Source: Helicobacter pylori (GTDB taxonomy: Bacteria > Campylobacterota > Campylobacteria > Campylobacterales > Helicobacteraceae). Taken from it: a stretch of 64,000 nt of DNA. Below the pieces are notes generated by a model, which saw only the letters and a list, made by a program, of their open reading frames with translations, was not told the origin of the DNA and made no database searches. Each line of letters begins with the position of its first letter. Within the stretch, counting starts at the first letter, position 1. A program made the translations under genes and the position numbers. The DNA is taken from assembly GCF_001653455.1 (NCBI RefSeq), contig NZ_CP011486.1:434001-498000 (forward strand), given 5' to 3'. Shown here piece after piece: positions 1 to 11,990 of this stretch.

Positions 1-1322
1 ATTTCAATGTCTTCAATTCTTGTAATGATGTTACCTTGCCTAAAGCCGGCTTGCTCTGCTGGGGAATTTTCATTCACTTGAGAGACTAAAACCCCTTGAA
101 CATCATCGCTCAAACGCATGGATTTTTTGGTTTTTTGGGTTAAATCTTCTACTTGAAGCCCGTTCAATTGACCTTGCGCCCCATTTTGAGAAGAAATGGT
201 CTCTTTTTTGTTAGGGTTTTTCCTTTCAGCTAGAGTGAGAGTGAAAACGCGTTCTTTTTTGTCCCTAATGACTTTTAAGGTTACCCTTTGATTGGGGAGC
301 ATGGAGCCGATTAGATTTCTTAATTCGTTTGAGTTTTTAACTCTTTTGCCATTGACTTCGGTGATCAAATCCCACACCAAAATCCCTGCTTTTTTAGCCG
401 GAGAGTCTTTTTCTACGCTAATGACCACCGCCCCTTCTTTATTGTCGTAAGAATTTTGCAAATCCCCACTCACATCTTGCAAGCCCACGCCCAAGTAACC
501 TCTTTCAATCTTGCCGGTTTTGATGAGCTGAGTTACAATGTCTTTAACCATGTTAGAAGGGATGGCAAAGCCAATGCCGTGGTTGCCTCCGGTTTTAGAG
601 ATGATAGCGGTATTAATGCCCATTAACCCTCCACGGCTGTCAATCAAAGCGCCACCGGAATTTCCAGGATTGATAGAAGCGTCTGTTTGAATGAAATTTT
701 CATAGCTGTTAATGCCGATCCCGCTTTTATTGAGCGCTGAAACAATGCCTTGTGTAACGCTTTCACCCACACCAAAAGGATTACCGATCGCAAAAACCAA
801 ATCGCCCACTAAAATATCGTTAGAATCAGAGAATTTGATCGTGGGCAAATTGTCTTTAGTGATGCGAATCACGGCTAAATCGCTTTCAGAATCCGTGCCT
901 ACTAAAGTCGCCGAATATTCTTTATTGCTCCCTGGAATGGTTACTTTAATTTTATCCGCGCCATCAATCACATGGTTATTAGTTACAATATAACCATCTT
1001 TAGAAATGATTACGCCGCTACCCAAAGCCCTTTCCATTCTTTCTTTAGGGATCATTCCGCCCAAATCCCCAAAAAATTGTTGGAAAAAGGGGTCATTAAA
1101 CACACCGCCACCTATAAAATTGTTTTTAATCTTTTTTTCAGTAGAGATATTCACCACCGCTTTAATAGAGTCCTTAATGGAGTCGTGATAAGAGTAGATC
1201 GTATCGTCTTTAGAGGGGACGCTTATGCGCTCTTTAACTTTGGGCATGTTTTGGATTTGGATATTGCCCGCATTCAAACTTAGCGCTAAAGCCAAAGAGA
1301 TAAAAAGAGTTTTTTTCACCAT
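1..1322 (-). CDS. htrA: HtrA/DegP-family serine protease (C-terminus cut by window edge)
   Basis: Secreted and periplasmic serine protease and chaperone; in H. pylori the HtrA family is known to be exported and to cleave E-cadherin. About 440 residues are present of roughly 476 expected. A signal-like N-terminus (MVKKTLFISLALALSLNA) is followed by the trypsin-like domain with the triad His117 (NNHVID), Asp148 (DSESDLAVI) and Ser222 (NPGNSGGA), then PDZ1 and the beginning of PDZ2. The start used is ATG at 1322; the GTG directly after it would give the His116/Asp147/Ser221 numbering I recall from the literature. An AAGGAAGT ribosome site lies just upstream. The gene is downstream of the permease on the same strand. 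Orthologue HP1019/HP1018. Confidence 0.96.
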   Translation of the reverse strand, partial: MVKKTLFISLALALSLNAGNIQIQNMPKVKERISVPSKDDTIYSYHDSIKDSIKAVVNISTEKKIKNNFIGGGVFNDPFFQQFFGDLGGMIPKERMERALGSGVIISKDGYIVTNNHVIDGADKIKVTIPGSNKEYSATLVGTDSESDLAVIRITKDNLPTIKFSDSNDILVGDLVFAIGNPFGVGESVTQGIVSALNKSGIGINSYENFIQTDASINPGNSGGALIDSRGGLMGINTAIISKTGGNHGIGFAIPSNMVKDIVTQLIKTGKIERGYLGVGLQDVSGDLQNSYDNKEGAVVISVEKDSPAKKAGILVWDLITEVNGKRVKNSNELRNLIGSMLPNQRVTLKVIRDKKERVFTLTLAERKNPNKKETISSQNGAQGQLNGLQVEDLTQKTKKSMRLSDDVQGVLVSQVNENSPAEQAGFRQGNIITRIEDIE

Positions 1323-1364
1323 GGTTACTTCCTTAAAATTTGCTAAACTTCAAAATAAAAAAAG

Positions 1365-1370
1365 ATTATA
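1365..1370 (-). promoter_or_regulatory. Probable -10 box for htrA
   Basis: TATAAT on the minus strand, 43 bp upstream of the htrA start. It overlaps the TAA stop codon of the upstream permease, so htrA can have its own promoter despite tight spacing. Seen in sequence; promoter role inferred. Confidence 0.6.
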
Positions 1371-2793
1371 TCAAATCTTTTTTGTTATTTTCATTAGCTT
1401 TTTGTGTAAAATAGTATCCAATGTAACACACAATGGCAAAAACAATCGTTAAAATCATCCCGATGCGTTGATCCTTATCCATAGCAGAGCCAATCACACC
1501 GATGACACACCCTGTGATCCCTATGAGCTGCAAAAAGGGTAAAAAGGGGGCTTTATAAGGCAAATTCTCTAAAGAATGCCCGGCCTTTAAGTATTGCTTA
1601 CGGAAAGAATATTGTGAGATAGACACGCTAACCCACACGATAATCACCGTGAAACTGATCACATTAATCAAAGCTTCCACCACATTTTCTTTTGCATAAA
1701 TTTGGACTAAAAGCCCTATGAGAGAAAAAGAAATGGAAAAAAACATCGCATAAGTGGGCGTGCCTTGTTGGTTGAGCTTGGAAAACACTTTAAAAAACAT
1801 CTTTTGTTTAGACAGCCCATAAATCATGCGGCTCGCTCCATAAAGCCCTGAATTAGCGGTAGAAAACATCGCCGTAATGATAACAGCGTTCATAATATCG
1901 GCTACATAAGGGATACCCATGCCAACAAAGGGCAAGTTAATGCGCTCCAAAACGCTCACAAAGGGGCTTTGCGTGATAGAAGAATCGCTCATGGGTAAAA
2001 AAACAGAAATGACAAACACCGAGCCTAAAAAGAAAAAGACGATCCGCCACAAGGTCGCTTTGATCGCTTTAGGCATCACTTCACTAGCGTTTTTAGTCTC
2101 TCCTACAGCCACCCCAATCACCTCTGTGCCAGTGAATGCAAAAATGACAGCGAGCATCGCGCTAAAAACCGCCGCGCTCCCGTTAGGGAAAAACCCCTTA
2201 TCGCCAAAATAGAAGTTATTAAAAATAGAACTAAACCCATGCAAATAGATTTGATAGATAATCCCAATCGCGCCAATGCCTATAAAAGCGATCACCGCTA
2301 AAACTTTAATCAAACTAAAGAAAAACTCGCCTTCAGCAAAAATTTTCACCGAAAAAAAGTTTAATAAAAAAACCAATGCGATGCATAGCATAACCCAATA
2401 ATGGACAGGAATACCCACAAACCAGCGTTGCATGAGCATGCCAATAGCGATATATTCTAATGCAACCGTGATCACCCAGCCAAGCCAATACATCCAAAAA
2501 ACCATATAGCCTGTGCCAGGGCCTATGAATTGAGCCGCATAATCCCCAAAACTCCCCGTAGTGGGATAGACGCTCGCTAATTCGCCTAAAGAGAGCATGA
2601 TGCAATAGACCACAAGCCCCCCGAAACCATAAGCGATCAAGGTCCCTAAAGGGCCAGCGCTTGCAATATTACCCCCAGTGCCTACAAAAAGCCCTGTGCC
2701 AATCGCTCCCCCAAATGCAATCATTAAGAGATGGCGCATTTTCATGTCTCTTTTAAGCTCGCCTTGTTTTTGCGTTATCTCTTGATGTTCCAT
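1366..2793 (-). CDS. rocE: Amino-acid permease, APC superfamily (RocE/GabP/LysP-like)
   Basis: Inner-membrane amino-acid/proton symporter of 475 residues with about 12 hydrophobic segments. The first membrane helix carries the family signature FGGAIGTGLFVGTG (residues about 24-37), which forms part of the substrate site in APC transporters. The start is ATG 2793 because a strong AAGGAGGTG ribosome site lies 4 nt upstream; an upstream in-frame start would place the ribosome site inside the gene. Substrate cannot be read from the sequence; basic amino acids are suggested by family naming only. Monocistronic or leading into htrA. Orthologue HP1017. Confidence 0.9.
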   Translation of the reverse strand: MEHQEITQKQGELKRDMKMRHLLMIAFGGAIGTGLFVGTGGNIASAGPLGTLIAYGFGGLVVYCIMLSLGELASVYPTTGSFGDYAAQFIGPGTGYMVFWMYWLGWVITVALEYIAIGMLMQRWFVGIPVHYWVMLCIALVFLLNFFSVKIFAEGEFFFSLIKVLAVIAFIGIGAIGIIYQIYLHGFSSIFNNFYFGDKGFFPNGSAAVFSAMLAVIFAFTGTEVIGVAVGETKNASEVMPKAIKATLWRIVFFFLGSVFVISVFLPMSDSSITQSPFVSVLERINLPFVGMGIPYVADIMNAVIITAMFSTANSGLYGASRMIYGLSKQKMFFKVFSKLNQQGTPTYAMFFSISFSLIGLLVQIYAKENVVEALINVISFTVIIVWVSVSISQYSFRKQYLKAGHSLENLPYKAPFLPFLQLIGITGCVIGVIGSAMDKDQRIGMILTIVFAIVCYIGYYFTQKANENNKKDLI

Positions 2794-2825
2794 GCGACAC
2801 CTCCTTAAAAATAAAAATAGCTTCA

Positions 2826-2831
2826 ATTATA
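2826..2831 (-). promoter_or_regulatory. -10 box for the amino-acid permease gene
   Basis: TATAAT on the minus strand, 33 bp upstream of the permease ATG, preceded by an A/T-rich stretch with T runs, as is typical of H. pylori sigma-80 promoters, which lack a strong -35. Confidence 0.65.
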
Positions 2832-3058
2832 ACAAAAATAAAATAAAAAGATTTTTTTTTGATAAAAATAAGGATTTGTTTTAATGGGGTAAATAAAATG
2901 TCAAAAACGCTCAAAGGCGTTTTAAAATGAACATGCAAAAGAGCGAATTAAAGTTTTTTAAAAAAGCGAAAGAATATTAGAATTAAATAATATTTATTAA
3001 TTGATTAGGGGAGAGTCTTAAGATGTTTTAAAAGAACGCCAAAAACCTATTTTAAACA

Positions 3059-3598
3059 TTAAGATTTATAATATTTAATAGTATAATCTATCCCCGAATA
3101 GAGGGTTAAAAAAACCGCTACAGCCACAAACGCATAGGCGTAAGCTAGATTGGCCAATAAAGCGCTAATCGCTACGACTTGAGAGACGGTTTTATACTTG
3201 CCTAACGCATTGACGGGAATATCCTTTTTTTCATTTGCGGCCAAGACTCTAAGCCCTGAAATAAAAAATTCACGCCCTAAAATCACAAACGGGATCCACG
3301 CATTCACACGATCCAAATAAACTAGCCCTAAAAACGCGCTCAAAATAAGGATTTTATCCGCCAAAGGGTCAAAAATCTCCCCAAAGCGCGATTTGGCTTT
3401 ATAGCTTCTAGCGATATAGCCGTCCAATAAATCCGTGAGCGCGGCAAACAAAAAAACCAACGAAGAGATCATGTTGGTTTGAAAGGGGGTTAAAAAATTA
3501 AAATAAGTATGCGTATTTAACAATAAAAACAATAAAAATAACGCTAAAACGATGCGTAAAATCGTCAAAAAATTAGGCAGGAGTTTTAAAACTTTCAT
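3059..3598 (-). CDS. pgsA: CDP-diacylglycerol--glycerol-3-phosphate 3-phosphatidyltransferase
   Basis: Membrane enzyme making phosphatidylglycerophosphate, the committed step to phosphatidylglycerol and cardiolipin. 179 residues, the usual size, with several hydrophobic helices. The CDP-alcohol phosphatidyltransferase signature DG(x2)AR(x8)G(x3)D(x3)D is seen at residues about 59-82 (DGYIARSYKAKSRFG then EIFDPLADK). The start codon overlaps the stop of the upstream membrane-protein gene by 4 nt, so the two are translationally coupled. It is the last gene of the seven-gene run that begins with ppk. Orthologue HP1016. Confidence 0.95.
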   Translation of the reverse strand: MKVLKLLPNFLTILRIVLALFLLFLLLNTHTYFNFLTPFQTNMISSLVFLFAALTDLLDGYIARSYKAKSRFGEIFDPLADKILILSAFLGLVYLDRVNAWIPFVILGREFFISGLRVLAANEKKDIPVNALGKYKTVSQVVAISALLANLAYAYAFVAVAVFLTLYSGIDYTIKYYKS

Positions 3599-4203
3599 GT
3601 TTTCAAAGAAACTTGTGAAAAATTCAAAAACGCGCGCCCTAAAAAACTAAGCGCCACGCACATTAAGATCGCAGCGATCGTTAAAAAGATGATGCCTAAT
3701 GCATGCGTTAATATCCCTAAAAGAGCTAATATAAGGCTAAAGAGCAACAACCTAAACCCGCTTAAAAAAAATTTTTCTTGAGTGTGAAGGCTCAATTCTC
3801 TATAGAGTTTGTGCAAATAAAAAATAGAAACCCCATTACCGATTAGCGAAAGAGCGTTACTGGCGTTAGGGATAAGATAGCTTAAAAGAGTGCATAAAAT
3901 CACCGCTAAAAAACTGAAAGCAAAATTTTCAAAAAAACTCAAATGGTGCGTGATTTTAGAAAGCCGATAAAAACCAACCGCCCCCACAATAAACCCAAGC
4001 GCGCACAAAAAAAGAGACAACAAAACGATATAAGCCAATTGATCGCTAAAGAGATTAGAAATTGGAAGTGATTTTGTTCCGCTTAAAGCAAGATAAAGCA
4101 CCAAAAGCATAGCCCCACACAAAGGGGCGAAAAAATAGCCCAACAAGCATTTTTTAATGAATTGCAACTCTTTGCTGTGGTGGATGTGGATAATATTTTG
4201 CAA
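3595..4203 (-). CDS. Conserved membrane protein of unknown function
   Basis: 202 residues with about six hydrophobic stretches, so an inner-membrane protein. The N-terminus (MQNIIHIHHSKELQFIKK) is short, polar and rich in His. No catalytic motif is recognised. It sits 9 nt after the FabL-like reductase and overlaps pgsA by 4 nt, which suggests a role linked to membrane lipids, but that is inference from position only. Orthologue HP1015. Confidence 0.8.
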   Translation of the reverse strand: MQNIIHIHHSKELQFIKKCLLGYFFAPLCGAMLLVLYLALSGTKSLPISNLFSDQLAYIVLLSLFLCALGFIVGAVGFYRLSKITHHLSFFENFAFSFLAVILCTLLSYLIPNASNALSLIGNGVSIFYLHKLYRELSLHTQEKFFLSGFRLLLFSLILALLGILTHALGIIFLTIAAILMCVALSFLGRAFLNFSQVSLKT

Positions 4204-4212
4204 GAAAAATCT

Positions 4213-5001
4213 TTATTTGAAAGTAGTTCCACCATCTACAACGATTGTTTGCCCGGTAAGCCAACCGCTTTGGGTTTCATCGCACAAGAAATACGCCGCT
4301 CCGGCCAGATCGTTAGGATTGCCCATGCGTTTTAGGGGCGATTGCTCTTCTACTTTTTCTTTGATTTCCACATAGTCAGGGAAGGCTTTCAAAGCGTCCG
4401 TATCAATAGGCCCGCCACTAACCGCATTCACTCTAATGTTAAACTCGCCTAAATCCACAGCGGCGTATTTAACCATGGTTTCTACGGCGTTTTTGGAATT
4501 GCCATGGCCGGCGTAATTAGGCATATAGACCAAGTTTCCTGTAGAGCTTAAGCTCACGATCGCCCCACCGCCTACTTTTTGCATGCGTTTTGCCGCTTCT
4601 TGAGCCCCTACCACAAACGCTAACACAGTGGCTGTATAAATATTGTTTAATCCTTTAGGTTTTAAGCGCATGAAAGGTGCAAACCCACCCACGACCGAGC
4701 GCCCGTAAATAATAGCGTTAGAAATAAAAAAATCCACTCTGTCAAAATCCGCATCAATTTGTTTAAAAAGCTCTGTGTATTGCTCAGGCTCTAAAACATT
4801 AAGGGGGTAAGCTTTGGCTTTAATGGAATATTTTTGCTCCACATATTCTATAATTTTGTTGGCTTCTTCAACATTTTTATTGTAAGTGAAAGCGATATTC
4901 ACGCCGCTTTGAGCGAAACGATACAATATCGCCTTGCCAATGCCTCTAGTCGCGCCGCTAATCACTAGGGTTTTATTTTTCATGTGATTGGAACCATTCA
5001 T
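4213..5001 (-). CDS. SDR-family oxidoreductase, FabL/FabI-type enoyl-ACP reductase-like
   Basis: 262-residue NAD(P)-dependent short-chain dehydrogenase. The Rossmann motif [10 protein letters not shown] lies near residues 15-24. The active-site region has tyrosine and lysine separated by six residues (YAGHGNSK), the spacing of enoyl-ACP reductases, not the Y-x3-K of classical SDRs. The segment [17 protein letters not shown] closely resembles the one I recall in Bacillus FabL. Orthologues (HP1014) were historically named 7-alpha-hydroxysteroid dehydrogenase (hdhA); a role in fatty-acid elongation fits the motif and the neighbouring lipid gene pgsA better. The start overlaps the dapA stop by 4 nt; GAGG lies upstream. 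Confidence 0.85.
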   Translation of the reverse strand: MNGSNHMKNKTLVISGATRGIGKAILYRFAQSGVNIAFTYNKNVEEANKIIEYVEQKYSIKAKAYPLNVLEPEQYTELFKQIDADFDRVDFFISNAIIYGRSVVGGFAPFMRLKPKGLNNIYTATVLAFVVGAQEAAKRMQKVGGGAIVSLSSTGNLVYMPNYAGHGNSKNAVETMVKYAAVDLGEFNIRVNAVSGGPIDTDALKAFPDYVEIKEKVEEQSPLKRMGNPNDLAGAAYFLCDETQSGWLTGQTIVVDGGTTFK

Positions 5002-5900
5002 GCAATTACCTCATATTGTTGTAAAGTTTTTTCTAAAAGTTTAATCGTTTCCTTGCTTGGAGCTACTAAAGGCAGTCTGTAGCTTGGGTTTTCAATCAAG
5101 CCGGCTAAATGCATGGCCATTTTAATAGGGATAGGGTTCGTTTCCACAAAAAGGGCTTGATGCAAATTAAAAAGCTTGTCTTGGATTTCTAGGGCTTGTT
5201 GGTATTCATGTTTGAGCGCGCAATTGACCATTTGTGAAATCAAATTGGGCATTAAATTACCGGTCACTGAAATCACGCCTTGACCCCCTGAAAACATGAT
5301 AGAGTGGTTGAGCGAATCTTCCCCACTAAAAATTTTAAAATCTTTTTCATGATAGTGCAATTCTGTTACTCTTTTCAAAGAGCCAGACGCTTCTTTAATG
5401 GCTTTAATGTTAGGGACTTCTCTAAAAAGCTTGAGCGCGGTTGGGACTTCAATAGAAACGCCTGTGCGGCTTGGCACATCATAGAGCATGACAGGGATTT
5501 CCACCGATTGAGCGATGGTTTTATAATGCTCAAATAAGCCTTGTTGGGTGGGGCGGTTATAATAAGGGCTTACGCATAAAATCGCATCTGCACCGATTTT
5601 TTGAGCGAATTTGGCTAAAGAAAGCGACTCGCTCGTGGCGTTACTGCCCACGCCGGCCAACACTTTCATGCGTGAGTTTGAAGGCGTTTTGGTGTTTTTG
5701 CAAGTTTCTATGGCGATTTCAATGCAACGCATATGCTCCTTATGGGTGAGTGTGGCGGATTCTCCTGTCGTGCCAACAGGCACGCATGCGTCCATGCCTT
5801 GAAAAATTTGGCGCTTGATCAAGGATTCATAAGCGGCCTCATCAACGCTCAGATCTTTTTTAAAAGGCGTAACCAGTGCACTAGATGAATGGAATTGCAT
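4998..5900 (-). CDS. dapA: 4-hydroxy-tetrahydrodipicolinate synthase
   Basis: Cytosolic aldolase condensing pyruvate with aspartate semialdehyde, the first step to diaminopimelate and lysine and thus to peptidoglycan. 300 residues, full length. Motifs seen: GTTGESATL (residues about 43-51, substrate threonines), Tyr140 in [10 protein letters not shown], and the Schiff-base Lys169 in IKEASG. It lies between an M16 peptidase and the FabL-like gene in a close minus-strand run. Orthologue HP1013. Confidence 0.97.
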   Translation of the reverse strand: MQFHSSSALVTPFKKDLSVDEAAYESLIKRQIFQGMDACVPVGTTGESATLTHKEHMRCIEIAIETCKNTKTPSNSRMKVLAGVGSNATSESLSLAKFAQKIGADAILCVSPYYNRPTQQGLFEHYKTIAQSVEIPVMLYDVPSRTGVSIEVPTALKLFREVPNIKAIKEASGSLKRVTELHYHEKDFKIFSGEDSLNHSIMFSGGQGVISVTGNLMPNLISQMVNCALKHEYQQALEIQDKLFNLHQALFVETNPIPIKMAMHLAGLIENPSYRLPLVAPSKETIKLLEKTLQQYEVIA

Positions 5901-5914
5901 GCTATAAGGCTCTT

Positions 5915-8316
<2,402 letters not shown>

Positions 8317-8336
8317 TTATTGCTTGAATGATAGTC

Positions 8337-10364
8337 CTAAAAGGTTTTAAGGGCGTGTTTTTCAAAATAATCCTGCGAATTTAAAGGATCATTAGGGTTT
8401 GAAATTTTAGTGTAACGGCCTTTAGAATCTAACTCGTAGCGTTTTAGGGTGTCTTTTAATTGGATTTCTAAAATGTGCAACAATTTATGAGCGATCTTTG
8501 GGGTTGTGGCCGGGATGAGCAATTCCACGCGCCTTTCTAAATTCCTGGGCATCAAATCCGCGCTAGAAAAATAGATATTCTCATGTTTAAAATAATAAAT
8601 GCGTGCATGTTCTAAATATTTCCCCACGATAGAATACACCCTAATATTTTCGCTCAAGCCTTTGACTAGGGGCTTTAAACAGCAAATCCCCCTGATAATG
8701 AGATCAATTTTAACCCCTTTTTGAGAGGCTTTATACAGCCATTCAATGATCTCGCTATCCACTAGCGCGTTGGCTTTTAAAATGATATAGCCTTCTTGTT
8801 CATGCTTCATTTCATTTTGGATCAAATCAATGATTTGTTTTTTAATTTGTTTGGGCGCCATAAAAAGCGTTTCTAGGGTGTTGCTCGTTGCACTGCTTGT
8901 TAAAAGAGAGTGGAAGAGTTTGATAATGTCGTTAGCGATTTCATTTTTCGCGCTAAAAAAACTCACATCGGTATAGATTTTAGCGCTCAAAGGGTTGTAA
9001 TTGCCCGTGCTTAAGTGGGTGAAATGGCGTAATTGGTTGTCTGTTTTTTTGGTGATCACAAGCATTTTGGCATGCACTTTGAGTTTGAAAACGCCATAAA
9101 CCACTAACGCGCCCGCTCTTTCTAAGGCTTTTGCCCAGTGCAAATTACTCTCTTCATCAAAGCGCGCTTTCAATTCCACTAAAACGCTCACTTGGATCTT
9201 GCTCGCCGCTTCAATTAAGGCTTTGACAATGGGAGAATGCCTGCCCACACGATAAAGCGTCATTTTGATAGAAAGCGTGGTTGGATCGCTAGCGGCTTGC
9301 TCTATCAAATCAATCACAGGCTCAAAACTCTCATAAGGGTGGAATAACAACAAGTCTTGTTTTTCTATAGATTTAAAAAGATCGTTTTCGTTAAAGTGGG
9401 GGTGGATTTTAGGCGTGAAATTGGGCGATTTAAGGGTTTTAAAATCGCTATGATTGACTAATTCCCACAAATCCCCTAAATTAAGCATGATTGCGCTTTT
9501 ATAAATATGCATGCCGGTGAGTTTGTGCTTTTTGTAAGAGTGGGTCTGAAAACTCCTTAAAGAGGCTAAAAGGGTGTTTAAAAGCTCTTGGCTTCCGTTT
9601 TGGATTTGCAAGCGCACGATTTCGCCTTGGTTTCGTTTCCTTAAACTCTTACTCATCAAATCCGCATAATCATGCGCTTCATCTTCAGTGATTGCAATAT
9701 CCGCATCGCAAGTTACCCTAAACGCCATACAATCTAAAATTTCATGCTCTAAAAACAATTCTTCTAAATGCGCTTCTACGATTTCTTCAGCCAACACAAA
9801 CAAGCCTTTTTCCAGCTCTACAAAACGGAAGATAAAAGAGGGGAGTTTGATGAGCGCATGAGAGGTGTTTTGGGTTTCTTTGTCTTTAATGCGGGCAAAA
9901 AGCGCGAAAGTCAAATTCGCTAAAGGCGGGAAAGTGTGCGAGGAATCCAACTTAAAAGGCAAGACTAACGCATAAAGTTGCTCTTTAAAATAAGTTTTAG
10001 CTTTGGCTTTTTGCTCTAGATTCAGCTTGTTATAAGGGGTGATGCAAAGCCCCTTTTTAAAGAGTAGGGCTTGGATTTTTTGAAATTCCAATTCCCTTTC
10101 TTCAATTTCATGCGCTAAATAACGCTTGATTTTTTCTAATTGTTCTTCAGGGCTTGCGCCATCAATGCCTTTAGAGGCGATTTTATGCTCATAGAGTTGT
10201 TTAAGCCCCGCCACTCTTATCATGTAAAATTCGTCTAAATTCGTGTCATAAATGGCTAAAAACTTCAAGCGCTCTAATAAAGGCAGGCTCTCATCTTTAG
10301 CTTCATTCAAAACCCTTGTGTTAAAAGCTAACCATGAAAGCTCTCGGTTAAAGAAACGATCCAA
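8337..10364 (-). CDS. ppk: Polyphosphate kinase 1
   Basis: Transfers the ATP gamma-phosphate to polyphosphate; in H. pylori linked to motility, stress and persistence. 675 residues, the family length. The N-terminal domain (FFNRELSWLAFNTRVL) is followed by the two phospholipase-D-like catalytic domains with the phosphorylated histidine in VHAKMLVI, then THLSTGNYNP and the second histidine in EHARIYYF. Start is TTG at 10364, 6 nt after AAAGGA; another in-frame TTG lies 15 nt upstream but has no ribosome site. First gene of the run ending with pgsA. Orthologue HP1010. Confidence 0.95.
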   Translation of the reverse strand: MDRFFNRELSWLAFNTRVLNEAKDESLPLLERLKFLAIYDTNLDEFYMIRVAGLKQLYEHKIASKGIDGASPEEQLEKIKRYLAHEIEERELEFQKIQALLFKKGLCITPYNKLNLEQKAKAKTYFKEQLYALVLPFKLDSSHTFPPLANLTFALFARIKDKETQNTSHALIKLPSFIFRFVELEKGLFVLAEEIVEAHLEELFLEHEILDCMAFRVTCDADIAITEDEAHDYADLMSKSLRKRNQGEIVRLQIQNGSQELLNTLLASLRSFQTHSYKKHKLTGMHIYKSAIMLNLGDLWELVNHSDFKTLKSPNFTPKIHPHFNENDLFKSIEKQDLLLFHPYESFEPVIDLIEQAASDPTTLSIKMTLYRVGRHSPIVKALIEAASKIQVSVLVELKARFDEESNLHWAKALERAGALVVYGVFKLKVHAKMLVITKKTDNQLRHFTHLSTGNYNPLSAKIYTDVSFFSAKNEIANDIIKLFHSLLTSSATSNTLETLFMAPKQIKKQIIDLIQNEMKHEQEGYIILKANALVDSEIIEWLYKASQKGVKIDLIIRGICCLKPLVKGLSENIRVYSIVGKYLEHARIYYFKHENIYFSSADLMPRNLERRVELLIPATTPKIAHKLLHILEIQLKDTLKRYELDSKGRYTKISNPNDPLNSQDYFEKHALKTF

Positions 10365-10456
10365 TAGAAATCCTTTCAATCATCATGTTTAAAAATTGAT
10401 TTTGTTTAGTGTGATTATATAATGAAATGATATTAATTGAAGTTTTTTTAAAGTCA

Positions 10457-10534
10457 TGGTCGGAGTAGCGGGATTCAAACCCACGACCTCACCCACCCCA
10501 AGGGTGCGCGCTAATCAGGCTGCGCCATACTCCG
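10457..10534 (-). tRNA. tRNA-Pro (GGG), CCA end encoded
   Basis: Read on the minus strand: acceptor CGGAGTA pairs with TACTCCG over 7 bp, followed by discriminator A and an encoded CCA. The anticodon stem-loop is CACCC-TTGGGGT-GGGTG, giving anticodon GGG. The T loop contains GGTTTGAATCC. It lies between ppk and the type I RM genes, at the probable junction of two segments that are far apart in strain 26695. Confidence 0.95.
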
Positions 10535-10603
10535 CAATCAAAAAGAGAGATTTTAATATAAGTTTGCTTAGGTATTGCTTATTTTTGGTTTTGTTTTTGA
10601 TTT

Positions 10604-11863
10604 TTATTGTGGTTTGACTTGCTGTTTTAAGAGTAGGGGGAGTAGAAAGTCCCTCATCGTGGTTAGGGTTTGGGTCTCAATGATATTGTTAGAGATTTTT
10701 TCATAGAGTGGTTTAGTTATTTTGGAATAATTATCTAGTAGCTCTTTATTTGGTATAAGAATGAAAATATAGTCTAGTGCCTCAATGTTGATAGCTTTTT
10801 GTGTAGCACCGGTCGCTAGATTGTTTTTTCTTGTTTCAAAAGGGGAGTGTTTAATCATGGAAGCTATGTATTCAAAAGTATGTTTTTGACATTGTAAGCC
10901 ACAAAAACCTGTTGATAATATACTTTCTTTTATCCATGATTGCATGCGTTGGTTTAAAAATAAGTGTTTTTTAGTGTCTTTCATTTTGGCAAACCATACC
11001 GAATAGATAGCGGGTTGCATGTTGGCTCTATTAGGGCGTTTTCTATAGCTAACTTTAAGTCCTTGATTAAGAGATAGGGTTTCTTGTATATGTTTTGTTT
11101 CATAATACACTTTTTGTTTAAAGGGGGTTACTCCCGTTTTGATTGTGTTACATAGGGGATTATCCCCTAGCGTTTTGACTTCAAAATCGTTGGGGATAAG
11201 GCGGTTTAATTCTTTAGAAAATTTCATTTTTCCGCCGTTAGTTTGGTAGGGCTTGTTGTTTTCATCTAAAAAATCAAAACGAACGAAGTATTGTTCATAA
11301 AGAAGTTCTAGGATTTTGTGTAAAAGCTCATTGATTTTATGGTTGTTCTCTATTTTTTGATCCAAAATAGAAAGCGTGCGGGCGATTTTTTGTTGTGTTT
11401 CTAGTGGGTAAAGTTTGACTTTAATATTAAGAAAATCTAGGGGTGTGATAGAGGGGTAGCTAGAAGTCCCACATTCTGCGATGCGGTGCAAGTAATGAAT
11501 GATTTCATCTTGCGTAATATAATAATACAAATAATTAGGGTCTAATTTTTCTAAGTCTATAACATCTATTACGATAAAAGCGGTAGAAACTAAAAAATTT
11601 TTTGGAATTTCTTTAATAATCCCAAAGTGGCGTTGATTGGGTCTTACGCTAGAATAAATAATGCTATTAATGGAGCATTTTCGTTTAGCTCTTGAGGGCA
11701 GTTTTTCTTTTGTTAAATCAATTTTTAGAAAAGCATTTATTCTATTGTTTGTGATATTATCAGTATCTAAATAACAAACTTTTTTGTAATTGTCTTCTTT
11801 AGTGTAGTTGTTTTGATTGATAGCAATTACTGAATTATTTTTTAAATCTAAAAGTTTAGTCAT
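10604..11863 (-). CDS. hsdS: Type I restriction-modification specificity subunit HsdS
   Basis: 419 residues; recognises the bipartite target DNA for HsdM and HsdR. Two target-recognition domains are separated by a central helical spacer (about residues 155-190: LETQQKIARTLSILDQKIEN) and a second conserved block ends the protein (TLTTMRDFLLPLLLKQQ). The start ATG overlaps the old hsdM stop codon, the original coupling. It is intact although hsdM is truncated and hsdR is out of frame. Without HsdM it has no known activity. Orthologue HP0462. Confidence 0.92.
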   Translation of the reverse strand: MTKLLDLKNNSVIAINQNNYTKEDNYKKVCYLDTDNITNNRINAFLKIDLTKEKLPSRAKRKCSINSIIYSSVRPNQRHFGIIKEIPKNFLVSTAFIVIDVIDLEKLDPNYLYYYITQDEIIHYLHRIAECGTSSYPSITPLDFLNIKVKLYPLETQQKIARTLSILDQKIENNHKINELLHKILELLYEQYFVRFDFLDENNKPYQTNGGKMKFSKELNRLIPNDFEVKTLGDNPLCNTIKTGVTPFKQKVYYETKHIQETLSLNQGLKVSYRKRPNRANMQPAIYSVWFAKMKDTKKHLFLNQRMQSWIKESILSTGFCGLQCQKHTFEYIASMIKHSPFETRKNNLATGATQKAINIEALDYIFILIPNKELLDNYSKITKPLYEKISNNIIETQTLTTMRDFLLPLLLKQQVKPQ

Positions 11864-11990
11864 AATTAAGATTTCCTAAAGTTTCTAAAATTTCTTGTTG
11901 CAAGCTTTGGCTTTCATCAAAAAGGCTTGTGAGTTCGCTTGAATATTGTTGCATCAATTTTTCAAACTCCGCTTGGCTGATTGTTTCGCT
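11856..11990 (-). pseudogene. hsdM: Out-of-frame 3' remnant of hsdM
   Basis: In a different reading frame from the hsdM ORF, this stretch still encodes an HsdM-like C-terminus (ETISQAEFEKLMQQYSSEL and onward to TLGNLNYD, stop TAA at 11856-11858). The TAA is inside the start of hsdS, the arrangement expected of an intact operon. So the end of hsdM survives but is disconnected by an upstream deletion. Confidence 0.85.

Noticed and set aside
1919-2212. 97-residue plus-strand ORF
   Set aside because: Antisense shadow of the amino-acid permease; no ribosome site and no protein-like pattern.
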